Shown piece after piece: positions 41,734 through 53,639 of a stretch of DNA of 64,000 nucleotides. The stretch covers positions 28,648,885-28,712,884 of the forward strand of contig OX243814.1 in the NCBI GenBank assembly GCA_945859605.1, read 5' to 3'. A program made the position numbers and the translations under genes. Each line of letters opens with the position of its first letter. Within the stretch, counting starts at the first letter, position 1. The DNA is from Lumbricus rubellus. Taxonomy: Eukaryota > Annelida > Clitellata > Crassiclitellata > Lumbricidae. The notes under the pieces were generated by a model. That model ran no database searches, was not told the DNA's origin, and worked only from the letters and a program-made list of their open reading frames with translations.

Positions 41734-44436
41734 CAGGGTGGAGATGATTTAAATCTGTTGATTTAAATCATTGATTTAAATCACGATTTAAATCGGTAAT
41801 AAAAATCACGATTTAAATCACGATTTAAATCTACAAGAAATAGTGAAAATAAATTTCAATCAATGCTTTTGTGCCACACAACTTGCAGGTTTGTTTCCTT
41901 TCACTTATCTGCAGTAGTGCAGCTGCCAGTTAGTGCATTCAGCATAGTGATGCGAGCGTGAAATATTTCATTTGAAATATTTCATTTCTGACAGTTTTTT
42001 TAAAAAATATTTCAATGACCAAAAAAACAACATGTTTTTTTTAAATATCTCAATGACCAAAAAACAACATGCTTTTTAAAAATATTTCAATGACCAAAAA
42101 AACACATGTTTTGAAGTATTGGATGCACACAAATTGACACAATGTCTTGAGTCGGACCAGTTTGTGCTGTTCCAATGACATGGTGCTGTTCCAAAGATAT
42201 GGTCTGTTCTGCAATCGGATATTAACTTTATAATAGCAGACGTTACTTTGCTTGTCATTGTTTGCACTTTATTTTATCATAGTTGATGGCAGCCATGATG
42301 GATTTCTTGTACACAGTTTCCGTCGTCATGCCTATTCCTGGTTTTATTTATGCCTATTCCTGGTTTTATTTATGTTGTTTGACGAATAAAAGACTTCTTA
42401 ACCCAATCCCGCCTGAATTTTTTTTGGGGATATCTATGAAATTATTGGTACCTATACTAGACTAACAATACTGCAACAGTGGTCACACTTAAGCATAATA
42501 AAGTATATATTTTCTGAATCAGCAAACTTAGGGCAATTAACTTGCATATTTCACGGTGAAGAACTATTCATTTATATAGCGCCATCAGCATGCCAAAGGC
42601 CAAAACAGTCATCGATAAGCATTTTACACAGCATTTGAGGGCCAACAGTCCAATATTGGTAACAAATAAGCATACAAGACCATATATTTTCTGAGCCAGT
42701 AGTCTTTTGGCTATATATTATAGGCTAATCCAGATTTCATATAGTGAGCAATGGTTAATTTATATAGCGGCATTATAATCCCAAAAGGTAAAACAGTCAC
42801 CAATAGACATATTGACAATGAATCATAAGGACAGCAATTCAACAAAACCTTACAAGAAGTCATAATAAAGTATATATTTCCTGAATCAGCAAACTTCTGG
42901 CTATAAATCCATGTTTTACATTGAATAAATATTCATTTATATAGCGACTTTAGATTCCAAAGGGCAAAACAGTCACGATAAACATATCGGCACTGCTCTC
43001 CGACTTCGGTATTATTTAGCAATGCAGAGTCCGAACGACAAGACTGGGCTAAAATCGAAACTATTTATGTCCCACACGCTGTCCGTGCACCGGCATCTTC
43101 AAATCTCGGACGAATTGATCGTCAAAAGATAAAAATTCATCGTCAAAACCATTCATGACACATCTAAAAAATTTCGGAACTCAGGACAATTTTATCCCTC
43201 ACTTCAGACTTTTTTTGGGACTCCAATATACAACTTTTGTCAACAAAAAATACATCGAATTGTGAGGAATTGTTCGGACTTCAACCTTGATTTTTTAACA
43301 CACAACGAATGCGTATTTATAAATAGCTTATAGCCTGTTTCAATGCCTCCCGTTTCGGGTCGCTAGCGATCCGATCCGGCGGGAACGTGTTAAATAAACG
43401 TACGGTATGATTATTATTATTATTATTATTTAGAATTGACTAAAATCACATTTATTTCATTTATGACAAAACAAGTGATTAATAATAAATGTTAAGCATA
43501 ACAATGAACAATGACATATACTTTATTAGATCAAACTGTAATTTGTGACATTTGGTGAATAAAATATGTTTTTCAACATACAATGTAACTCTCATAAAAG
43601 TCATTCTTAAAAACAGGTAATTAGAAATAAATTGAGTATCTCGAGGATGGTCATCACTAACACAATAATGCATATAATATGTAATATGAGAAATAAATAA
43701 ACTGTTAATATTGTTGTAATTAGTTGTAATATGTAAAGAAAAAAATAATTTCAAATGTTTAAAAAAAAACTGAAATATTTCAAATAAAACTGAAATATTT
43801 TATTGAAATATTTCAACGCCAAAAAAACATGTTTTTTACATCTCTAATTCAGCACCAGCAGGCTGACTCATCTGGCTGCACAGTAACTTAACCACTTACA
43901 TAGCGATCTGATTTCAGAGTTTAACAGAACATTGACTTCTTCATTGGTTTTAACTGATTGTTCATCGATCGCACTATTAGTATTAAGTGTATATATACCA
44001 CTTCAAAGGTGTTAATTTGTATTGTATAACTGCAAAACTAAAGTCTAAGGCAATAATTGTTACCGAATACCAAATATCAGTTACAATAATGCATAGTGGC
44101 TTCATACCCACATGGAGGCAGTAAATCCAAACTTAGAACTAGTAGAAAGAAATCGGATTTAAATTTTAAAAATCGGATTTTTTATTTTTATTTAAAAAAT
44201 CATGATTTTTATCCACCCTGTATTGTACAGCTGTAGAATTAAAGGTAATAACTGTTACCTAATGAAGCATGTGACTTGATACCCCAAAAAAGACACTACA
44301 TAAAAAATACGAACTATAAGAAAGAAATCCGATATAAATCAAAAAAATCCGATTTAAATCAAAAAAATCCGATTTAAATCCAAAAAATCCGATTTTTTGA
44401 TTTTTATTAAAAAAATCACGATTTTTATCCACCCTG
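41734..44436. mobile_element. hAT-type element, 2.7 kb, exact 8-bp TSD
   Basis: Ends CAGGGTGGA and TATCCACCCTG, flanked by GAACGGAC at 41726-41733 and 44437-44444. AATCACGATTTAAATC-like subterminal repeats occur on both sides. A second right-end-like sequence (TTATCCACCCTG) sits at about 44207-44219. The interior holds a degenerate tandem array at 42498-43010, an ATT array near 43410 and no transposase ORF. Confidence 0.85.
42498..43010. repeat. Degenerate tandem repeat, about 180-bp unit, three copies
   Basis: The phrases TATATATTTTCTGAATCAGC, ATTTATATAGCG and CCAAAGGCCAAAACAGTCA recur in the same order at spacings of about 178 and 189 bp. It lies inside the 2.7-kb hAT element. Confidence 0.75.
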
Positions 44437-44816
44437 GAACGGACACCAAACTCCACCCATGAACAGTCCGTTGACAAATAGTCCGCATACGGAGATGACG
44501 GGGGAGAGGGTCCGGGAGAATTGACAAGGGGGATTCCGGGGAGATGTCGAGGATTGCAGGGTTAGAATTGCCAAGGGCGGTTGCATGGGGTCTCAACCTT
44601 CAGTCTTTCTTAGAGCCCCATAGTAGCCTAAAGTCTGTTTTTCCCACCCGATTTCTAGTGGATCATAGTTCAACCCCCGCCCAGCTATTTTTCCACAATT
44701 CTCACACTGAGGAATTGTCCGGGGGAATGTCCGGGGGTAGGGAAATGTCCTAGGCTACACGCATGGCATATAAATTATTTTATGCTATTCTATTAAAACG
44801 TTATATTTTATCTGAC

Positions 44817-45015
44817 CATTTATAAAGCGCTTCGTGCAGCAAGAACCTTTCAGAAGCGCTCCCAGTGCGTTCGACCCCGAGAAAAAAGGCAAGTTTTTAG
44901 ACGAGAGAAAGACGAGGATACACTACCAGAGATGATGGCAGAGCGAACTGATGGGGGAAGCCCATTCCATAGGGAGGGATGCTATAGATCTAAGCACGCT
45001 GTGGAAGTCCTGCAC
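44817..45015 (-). mobile_element. LINE 3' end (PSLWNGLP...WERF-stop)
   Basis: Minus-strand frame reads PSLWNGLPPSVRSAIISG, then FSRLKTCLFSRGRTHWERF and TGA. Arms AGCGCTTC (44826-44833) and GAAGCGCT (44853-44860) pair perfectly, and the stop codon is in the tail. Terminal TTTATAAATGGTC. Confidence 0.8.
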
Positions 45016-45566
45016 CACCTCCATCAGACAATGTCAGTGACACACACAAAAATAGAAGCACAATGTAATCTGTAGACAACAAAGCATTTGGATACAATGC
45101 AATTAACCCTCGCGGTCGTATTTTCTGCTTTCGTAATTAACGCCTGGAAGTGGGCTGGAACGGAGATCGACGCACAGCTGCTGTCGACCGCCTGGTTTAT
45201 TATCTCGTTAGGCAATATTGGACGAGATATGGATCGCCGTTTAGATGTGTGTATGATCGCATACTGCACAGACCCGGATTTCCACGGTCCGTGTGTTGTG
45301 GCGATAAAATTTATATATCCTTCTGAAGCAATAGCTGCTATAGCAACATCGACTTTTCTTTGCTTCTTTTCCGCAAAACAATTTAAGATCATTCGTGTTT
45401 GATCGTTGATTATGCCTAGGCCTATATAGGGACTCGAAATTTCCCTCGTCAGCCCTGTCAGTGTCTGGTCATGAATGTATGGTGTTTATCATCTGACTCA
45501 ATAGTAGCCTGTATATACATGTAGGCCTACATGTATAAGCTTACAGTCACAATTAAAGGTCACAAT
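45016..45566. other. Overlapping ORFs on both strands, no recognised function
   Basis: A 104-aa plus ORF (45088-45402) and a 122-aa minus ORF (45024-45392) share the same DNA. The region is less AT-rich than its surroundings. Neither ORF shows a domain I recognise. It adjoins a LINE 3' end and might be older LINE sequence. Confidence 0.3.
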
Positions 45567-45717
45567 CATAGGTGCAATCACGTCCTAAAAGTTGGAGGGG
45601 ACCATAATGAATCACGTCCTAAAAGTTGGGGGGGGGGGCCATAATAATAAAGTTAGGGGACCACTCAAAAGTTGGGGGGACGCGTCCCGGGGGTCCCATA
45701 GGGTGGTTGCGCCTATG
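45567..45717. mobile_element. hAT MITE, 151 bp, exact 8-bp TSD
   Basis: Ends CATAGGTGCAATCACG and GTGGTTGCGCCTATG, flanked by GTCACAAT at 45559-45566 and 45718-45725. Interior: two AATCACGTCCTAAAAGTTGG direct repeats and a G tract. The ends resemble the 26917 element. Confidence 0.88.
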
Positions 45718-45766
45718 GTCACAATCTTAATGTTTTTCACGGTACCTTGTTCGAGGAATTAATCTA

Positions 45767-46720
45767 CACCGTGTCTCAATAAAAACTGTGCCAAATTGTT
45801 TCTGTCAGAACTTTGTCAAATTTTCACCAATCTTAATAACTTTTGGCAGGTAGATGGCAAAATGGCTGATATTCTATGCCATATATGAATTTTCCACCTC
45901 ACCTGACTCATACCACCGTACTACCTTGTTAAACACAGATGTTCCAATTTCTCATATAACGCTTAAATTTTAACAATTAAAATTTGGCATAATGCGTAAA
46001 AGTGAATGGGGCATACTATCGCGACAACCTTCTTGCCCAGAAGCTACTGCCAGACAATCAGCAGACATACGCCGCTTATCCCAGGGCGAGGATTTTGTCT
46101 TCCAACAGGATGGCGCCCCGGCGCATCGAGCGCGCGACACCGTCTCTTTCCTGGAGCGAGAGACGCCCGACTTCATTCCTCCAACTCTGTGGCCGCCGAA
46201 TTCACCAGATCTCAACCCGGTCGACTATAGCATATGGAGTGTGCTGCAGGAGAAGGTTTACCGGTCCAGAATAGAGAGTGTCGACGAACTCAAAACGCGT
46301 CTGATCGACGAGTGGGTGCGCTTTGACCAGTCGATTGTTGATGGTGCTATCGACCAGTGGCGTCGCCGTCTTAGCGCTTGTGGCCGTGCATGCGGGGCAC
46401 ATTTCGAGCACCAATTCTAACACCTTTAAGCAGATCTGTCATAACAATTAAGAAACTCTGCAATTTTATTTTATTGCGTGCTAATTCAGTCGTCAGATAG
46501 TTTGTTGGAAGTATTAAAATTTAAGCGTTATATGAGAAATTGGAACATCTGTGTTTAACAAGGTAGTGCGGTGGTATGAGTCAGGTGAGGTGGAAAATTC
46601 ATATATGGCATAAAATATCAGCCATTTTGCCATCTACCTGCCAAAAGTTATTAAGATTGGTGAAAATTTGACGAAGTTCTGACAGAAACAATTTGGCACA
46701 GTTTTTATTGAGACACGGTG
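45767..46720 (+). mobile_element. Deleted mariner-type element with 207-bp TIRs (DD37D/maT-like)
   Basis: Termini CACCGTGTCTCAATAAAAAC and complement, TA on both sides (45765-45766, 46721-46722). The TIR arms 45767-45973 and 46514-46720 differ at about three positions. The 540-bp interior encodes only the C-terminal part of a transposase. Confidence 0.92.
45992..46420 (+). pseudogene. Truncated mariner-type transposase (C-terminal catalytic part)
   Basis: Contains FVFQQDGAPAHRARD and WPPNSPDLNPVDYSIW, the second and third catalytic Asp regions. I count 37 residues between the two Asp, the DD37D spacing of maT-type elements. The upstream family stretch YYRDNLLAQKLLP is in a different frame (from 46002), so a frameshift near 46075-46090 separates it. 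The N-terminal DNA-binding part and first Asp are absent. Not functional alone. Confidence 0.88.
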
Positions 46721-46722
46721 TA

Positions 46723-47660
46723 TTATAGTTTAATCAATTAAATCAAGTGAGATCGTGTGCCTGATCCAAAATCGGGATGCAACAACAGGAAAACCATTTT
46801 GAATTCCGATGTTCTGTTTAGAAAGGTTAGGAGGGGATGCTAGCTGTTGCCTCTAGGTCTTGGTCGGAATGAGCTTATCCAGGATTACGGATAAGTTGAA
46901 TTTAGATGGCAGCAAGTTCGGTGGATGTATATTAGGCCTACGTGCTGAGCGCAAGTGCGCAAGCGCAGAGGGAGGATGAATGACATTTAAATTATGTGCT
47001 AATTAGGCTACCCCTCTTACTCACATAGACCTATAGTAAGCTATATGACTCAATATAATTATATACCATAGGTCTAGGTCTACAACGAAAAACTGAGCAA
47101 TCAAGGTGTAGGCCTATTAATAAAACGCAAAAAATAAAGTGGCACAGATGGAGTGAAGAGGGAATGAAAATTTACGTCCTACGCAAAGTCGGATTACGTC
47201 CGGAGACTTTTGTCCGGGGAATTAGCCTATATTATGTCCGGCGGATTATGTCCGGGTGATTATATCCGAGGGATTATGTCCAAAGGATTATCCATACAAC
47301 TACCACAGATTATAATGCCCTACCAGGGCCATCTTATCCAGTAGGCACAGTAGGCACTGTGCCTAGGGCCTACGAACTTTTTATAATGCCCTAGGCCTAC
47401 ATATAGGCTATATTAAATTTTATTCTGCAGCAATCGTCCTTGGCAAATAGTCTATAATATAAAAACTGAGAATCAATAAAATAGAAATTCCATTGTTATC
47501 GGCTGATCCCTATTTCCCTATATTTTCCGGCGTTTCTATCCATGGGGTCTGCTGCGCCTATAAGCTGCACGAATTGGTTCCGTGGTCATGAGAATGATCG
47601 GCCATGTTCCTCTTGTATTAGTCCCTTGGCTTTTGAGATCACCGCTCGCCCCATGTCATT
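46723..47660. other. No gene recognised
   Basis: Contains CAGGGCCATCTTATCCAGTA near 47334, which looks like one terminus of another MITE, without a matching end. Confidence 0.45.
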
Positions 47661-47670
47661 CATCACTGCA

Positions 47671-47769
47671 GCGGAGGATGAGGAGGATAAGGAGGAGGAG
47701 GAGGAGGAGGAGGAGGATGAGAAGGAGGAGGAGGAGGAGAAGAAGGAGGAGGAGAAGTAGGAGGAGGAA

Positions 47770-47801
<32 letters not shown>

Positions 47802-47968
47802 GGAGGAGGAGGAAGAGAAGGAGGAAGAGAAGAAAGAGGAGGAAGAGGAGGAAGAGGAGGAGGAGGAGGAGGAAGAGGAGGAAGAGAAGGAGGAAGAGAA
47901 GGAAGAGGAGGAGGAGGAGGAGGAAGAGGAGGAGGAGGAGGAGGAAGAGGAGGAGGAGGAGGAGGATG
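47671..47968. repeat. (GAG)n purine tract with GAA variants
   Basis: About 300 bp almost purely purine on the plus strand. The Glu/Arg/Ser/Pro homopolymer ORFs are artefacts. Confidence 0.9.
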
Positions 47969-48111
47969 GCGGGGAAATGCTTCTTTCTCTAGGAACTCTC
48001 TCTGCTGCTGCAACTGATGAAGAACACAGCATCGAAGCGAATGGAGAGGTCATAATACTCGGCCGCACCGCTGTCCGTTACAGCGGACAGAGGGCGGTGC
48101 AGATAAATGTG

Positions 48112-48530
48112 CTACACTCCCACATGCACACACGCATGCACACACATGTGCATGCAAACACACCCAAACACACGCACAAGCTAACACACGTACACTCACG
48201 CATGCACGTAGGCTTACATACTGAGTACATAGGCCTATTCACACACTCACACTCACGAATGCACCTACACATACAAACACACACACATACACACTCTCAC
48301 CCACACACACGCACATACATAAAAACAAATACACACACACGCACACAAACACACACCCACACATGCCGAATTTCCGATACATTAAATCTATGCGCCATGC
48401 ATACTCGATGCATATGTTAGGACTCTTATACATGTGTATTATACACACACATGTATTGCATATATATATACATGTATATACACATGCAGGTGTATATATA
48501 TATGAATATATAAATATATATATACTGCGT
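48112..48530. repeat. (CA)n-rich and TATA-rich microsatellites
   Basis: ACAC/GCAC-rich stretch 48112-48366 followed by CATGTATATA-type repeats to about 48530. Confidence 0.85.
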
Positions 48531-48628
48531 GAGCACAATGCGGAATGTAGAGGCGCTTCATTAATTGAAGTGGACGCTTATCGTTGGCGCCAGAGATGGC
48601 AAAGCACCGCAGCAGCAGCAGCAGCCAG

Positions 48629-48904
48629 GGGCGAATACAGGAATTTTCGAAGGGGGGGGCCAAAAATTTTTGGGCCTGGGTCGGAATTTTTTGTTGTTTG
48701 GCCGAAACCAGAGTTTAATTTAGTCCCCCCCTCTGCGGATTGAGGTTTCTGGAGGGGTAGATAATTGACCGTCTGGAGGACAATCATGAGACCCGTAGCG
48801 CCGAGAGTGGTGAGGGAGGGGTATGGGGAGGGGGATTTCCCCTCCCCACCAGAAACTTTTTGAATTTTTACATGCAATGGTAGCATTTTAAGCTGTTTTC
48901 TTAG
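48629..48904. mobile_element. Possible MITE fragment (CAGGGGCGAATACAGG end)
   Basis: CAGGGGCGAATACAGGAA resembles the left end of the 10937 hAT MITE and is followed by G-rich/C-rich sequence. No right end found before the next element. Confidence 0.4.
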
Positions 48905-48912
48905 CAAAATAG

Positions 48913-49866
48913 TAGGGCTGTTGACTTAATCGCGTTAACGCGTGCGATTAACGCGTTAAAAAATTGTGCGATTAAAAATTTTAACGCATTAATCGTTCGC
49001 GTTAATTAAATCTAATTAAAATCGAATCAGAAGCAGAAAAACTCGTTTTAAACGGAAGGTTCATACTTAAAACTAGTGATGCATTCTTTGGCAAATATTC
49101 CAAAGAAAAAATTTGAGTATTATCGTAGGAATTCTTTGCTCAATTATCGCCTTCATGCGAACCACAACATGCGTTAAACGCTAACGATGAGCTGTCGACA
49201 TCAGCCGCATCGCATCGTCCACTAAGGTTATTTCCTCTTTCCTCACCCCGTCAGACTACATGTACGTTGGTTGAACTCCATGAGATTGCAAGACCAATCA
49301 TCCAGGTTTCAAATGATAAATGTTTACAGAAGGACAACTGAGACGAGGTTTGGCAAGAACCGCAACCTCTTGTGAAAATGTTTGACTGAATAATGTTCAA
49401 TAGTAGACCTACTAATGTTAATTAATAAGAGCATCCCTTCAAGTTTGAACCGACCAATGTCAATAAACTGGTCTGTATATACAATTGGCTGAACAAATAA
49501 TTAATTTTGACAGTCAGAAACGGTTGTCTAATTTCAATTTAGGCCATTTTAATTAAATGAAAAAAATTAACGGATTTTGAGCAGTTGACTGATTTGAACA
49601 GTGTTTCAATTCTGTCTGTCATACAAAACTGTTCAATAAACTAAACGCAGAAATTAAATAGGCCTAAGCCAAAGGTTGTTGTATATGTTTGCAATAGAAA
49701 GAATGCATTCAGTCATTAAAATTATATGCTTCAGGGGTCATCAGAAAATAGTAAGATTGTTATATTTGACGGAAATGTATTGCGATTAATTTGCCGTTAA
49801 TTGCGATTAAAAAAATTAATCGTGCGATTAATTTCGAATAAAATTTTTAATCGAACAGCAGCCCTA
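48913..49866. mobile_element. hAT-type non-autonomous element, 954 bp, exact 8-bp TSD
   Basis: Ends TAGGGCTGTTGA and GAACAGCAGCCCTA, flanked by CAAAATAG at 48905-48912 and 49867-49874. GCGATTAA, GCGTTAA and complements are packed near both ends. Interior has no coding signal. Confidence 0.9.
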
Positions 49867-49874
49867 CAAAATAG

Positions 49875-52080
49875 CTGTATTTTCAGTGCTTATAAGAGTG
49901 CCACAAGATCTCAATAAATAGGCCTATAGACTATACTTTAAAAATAGTTTTTTTTAAAATTTCCACATTGCAACAGTGCTCTTGTGAGATGTCATTTGAG
50001 CAAAATTACTCAATTTGTTCAGTACTAATAAAAAAAATATATATAATTACAATATTAATAATATCTATATGTATCGAGTTCAGCGGCTCAGTTCTGCTGT
50101 TGCTGGGTTATTATAGTAAATAACTTCAGACATGAGTATAATTATATTACATAAGCTGACTTTTCAGCACAAGAATCAGCTTATCCCTGTTTCGTAAGAT
50201 GGTCCTGAATTACCAGGGCATACTTTGCAGTTAAATAATAACAAATGGTACACAAACCAGCCAAGAACTAATAAATTGGGGGTCAAAATCTGAAAGTCAT
50301 GTAGTAACGATGTTGTTTTACCAGGTGTTCAAATAACAGAACCAAAACATTTTGAAATTTGAGTTTAAAATTTGAAAGTTAGCGCTGGAGAGAAACTATT
50401 CGGTTAAACAAAAATAGTATTTGTGCAAATATTAAATTTTAACAGGATTGTATCAGATTGCTAAAAACAATTCAGTATATGCAGTATACATGTAGCCTAT
50501 ACAAGGAATGCACTCTTATAGGCATGGACGGAGTTTATCAGGGCTAGGGGCTAAGCCCCCCCTCCCCAAGAACCCACAGATTTAAAAATTGGCCGTACAT
50601 TTTCAGGGGCTAGGAGGAGCTTGCAATCGAAATTGTTCTATTTTTTTGCATATTTTATTTAGATATTTACGCAAGAATTAAACCCTTTACCCAGAGTTAA
50701 ATAATAATGTATAAGCCTAGGCCTGGGCCTACATGTAATTTGGCAGGAAAAGCTCTAGCTTTATCCTGCATTCCTTAATGGTCAGGATTTGGAAAATAAA
50801 TTGAACATTTACCATCGGTAGGCCTATAACAGGCAAATTTTTGATATGCCCATTGAATCTGTTGAACTTTTAACATTATATAAAAAAATCTTTTGAAGTT
50901 ATTTCCAAATGTGTGTCAGGTAACACATGGGCTTACTGTTGACAATTCCATAAGCGGTATATATCATCTGCAAAGAGATCATTTAGCAAACACAAAATGA
51001 TAGATTTAAATGTTTGAAGATCTACAATATCTTATTCACATCTTGTGGATTTGACCAGGTTGACCTTTGAAGACTTTGAGTATAATATTGCTAGAACAAT
51101 CGATTTTGAAACTGACACATGAAAATGTGTAGAAAAAGGGGCCAGGAATGCTCCTTTCATGAGCAAATAGGTACATTAAGGTTTTTTAGAAGCATAGATC
51201 AAACTCTTGTTCGTGAAAGTGGTTTCCAAAGTTTTTATTTCACAATGCAATTGTGCGAGAGGCTTACATTTGAGTCTCAGATTGAAGTGAAGGCACACAC
51301 TGGCAGTGGACAGTTGCTTTACAAGTTTCATTGCAAATGTTGCCTGGTAGACTGCATATATAATATTATATATATATATAATTATATAATTATATTATCC
51401 ATGACATTATGGCTATGTTATGGATGTATGTTATAGGCCTATGTATACCTGGCTTAGGGCCATAATCAGAAACTTTCCCGATAAAATAATAATAGTGAAT
51501 AATAGCTATTGTAGGGCTACTGCATACAGCATGCAACATTGCTCCTATTAGCTGTTATTAATGGCAAACAAAAGTATTTTAAAAAGTATTTATGTATTTA
51601 TAATATGAAGCACACAATGCTCAAAACATTTCCAAGTTAAAGTATGAATAGACCTCACTGTATTATATTAGGCTATTTTTAAGACTACAGTAAATAAAAT
51701 ACTTCCCACCACTGAATGAAACATAGTAAGAAAAATATAAGAACAAGAAGTAAACATGTGTGATCATTCACCGCAGTTTCTTGCACATATAGACTAAATT
51801 CAAAACTTAACTAGTTGCATTTGGAAAAAACTAAATTAATTCCTAATACTATTGTTAGTGTTAACTTGCTTTGTAATTAATAGTTAGTTGCTATTGGTTT
51901 TAATTGTGTTTATTGGTGTTAATATTTTTACATTTTACTATGAATATATACATGAATAACATACATTGTATGCCATAAATCATAGTCGGATACTGTTGAA
52001 AGATTATTTCTTTTTGTTGCTTTATATTAAGACAATGCAATTGTCTGAGAGGCTTAGGTTTTAAATACATTTATATATTA
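49875..52080. other. No gene recognised; degraded repeat fragments
   Basis: CATGGACGGAGTTTATCAGG at about 50524 is a left-end copy of the 53476 MITE. CAATGCAATTGTGCGAGAGG near 51244 recurs as CAATGCAATTGTCTGAGAGG near 52034. The 105-aa ORF at 51119 has no recognisable domain. Confidence 0.5.
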
Positions 52081-52084
52081 ATTC

Positions 52085-52210
52085 TCCTGGCCAGGAATAA
52101 TCCCCTGCAAAAAATCTTTTGGGCGACCATGGATGGGGGGGCCACGTCCCATGGAGATTTGGAATGGGGGGGGGGCCATGGCCGGATTGGCCCCCCCCTG
52201 GATCCGCCCC

Positions 52211-52248
<38 letters not shown>

Positions 52249-52510
52249 GCAGCAGCAGCAGGAGCAGCAGCAGCAGGAGCAGAAGCAGCAGCAGCAGACA
52301 CGTGTTAGATTCAATCAGGTTCATACTCACATGAACTCTGACCTCCATGTCCAATATGGCCGACAAGCAGCAATCGATGCATGCGTGAGTCTGTGTGCGT
52401 GAGTGTGTGTGCGTGTGTGTTTTTGTGTGTGTGAGTCTGTGTGCGTGTGTTTGTGTTTGTGTGTGTGTGCGTGCACGTGAGGCTGTGTGTTTGTGTGTGT
52501 GTGTTTGGTC
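52085..52510. repeat. MITE right end, (CAG)n and (TG)n arrays
   Basis: GGATCCGCCCCTGGCA at 52200-52215 looks like a hAT MITE right end, immediately followed by (CAG)n to about 52300. A TG-rich array spans 52383-52508. Confidence 0.7.
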
Positions 52511-52565
52511 AAATAGTTTTCCATAATCTTGACCGCCATTATTTTCTCTCTTGCATCTGCTTCTG

Positions 52566-52702
52566 TTTGTCTATTTGTCTATTTGTCTATCCATCCATCC
52601 ATCCAGCCAGCCAGCCATCCATCCATATCTGTCTGTCTGTCTGTCCGTCCGTCCGTCCGACCGTCCGTCCGTCCGACCGTCCGTCCGTCCGTCCGTCCGT
52701 CC

Positions 52703-52783
<81 letters not shown>

Positions 52784-52786
52784 CCT
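52566..52786. repeat. Stepwise tetranucleotide array
   Basis: Successive blocks of ATCC, GTCC (with GACC), GTCT and ATCT repeats without spacers. Adjacent motifs differ by one base. Confidence 0.88.
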
Positions 52787-53475
52787 ATCTGAATATATGC
52801 CTTTCTGTCTCTATCATTCTCTATGTGTCTTCCCTCTTGTGCTTTCGTGTGTGCAGAAAAGGGTAAATTACATTTATTGGCTTAATGTTAGTTTAGAATC
52901 AACTGTATTTGATATAAGACTGAAATGTGTAAACTCGAAATCCGTGCGTTACAAAATAATACGAAATCCGAAACGGGTCACAAAAGCTGCCATGGAGTCT
53001 GGCAATGATAGAGAGCAGAATTTCTAAGAAATCTTGATATAATAGCATAGCAATAAAAATTGGAGATCAATTCCTTTTCTTTCCTGTCTCCTTTGTTTTT
53101 GCAATTATCTCGTGGTCTATTGTACTTTATATTCTATTGTTATTCTCAATTGCAACTGTCTTTAGACAAAAGCCAAGAAATCTCTAACCGTCCTTGCTCC
53201 CGTACCAACGACTGTCTCTGGATCCGGTCCTGAATTGGTTCTTTTGTCCTTGCATCCCTCCATTAGTAGGCCAATTCTATCTCTCTGTCCTTCCTTTTGT
53301 CGGTGTACCCCCGAGTATATAAGAACATGCGAAGCTTTATTTTCGGGTAACATATTCCAGAGAGCGACAGAATTTAGTAAAACATTCTAACAAATGAAAC
53401 GTTAAATTTTATCTGATATTCCTTGAGACAAAGACTCCACAATACAATCATGATTGCACTGATATGATAGCAACG

Positions 53476-53639
53476 CATGGGCGGAGTTTATCAGGGGCTA
53501 CGGGGCCTAAGCCCCTCCAAGAAGGCCCAGATTCAACTTTTTTTACCATAAAAAGGTATCCTTTTTCGGGGTTAGCCCCCCTAATAAGACCCAGACTCGG
53601 GGTTAGCCCTCCAAGAACGGAAATCAAACTCCGCCCATG
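53476..53639. mobile_element. hAT-type MITE, 164 bp, exact 8-bp TSD
   Basis: TIRs CATGGGCGGAGTTT and AAACTCCGCCCATG, flanked by TAGCAACG at 53468-53475 and 53640-53647. Intact version of the element split at 41649-44461. Confidence 0.9.

Larger units (their letters stand above)
41649..44461. mobile_element. MITE CATGGGCRGAGTTT split by a hAT element
   Basis: Left end CATGGGCAGAGTTTGTCAGG and right end CAAACTCCACCCATG match the intact 164-bp element at 53476. They are separated here by the insertion at 41734-44436. No target duplication is visible around the outer copy. Confidence 0.75.

Noticed and set aside
45024..45402. Possible small protein gene (104 or 122 aa)
   Set aside because: Opposite-strand ORFs over the same DNA, no domain, next to a LINE end; kept only as an unexplained region.
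47582..48068. 136-aa and 160-aa ORFs rich in Arg/Glu/Ser/Pro
   Set aside because: Products of the (GAG)n purine tract in different frames.
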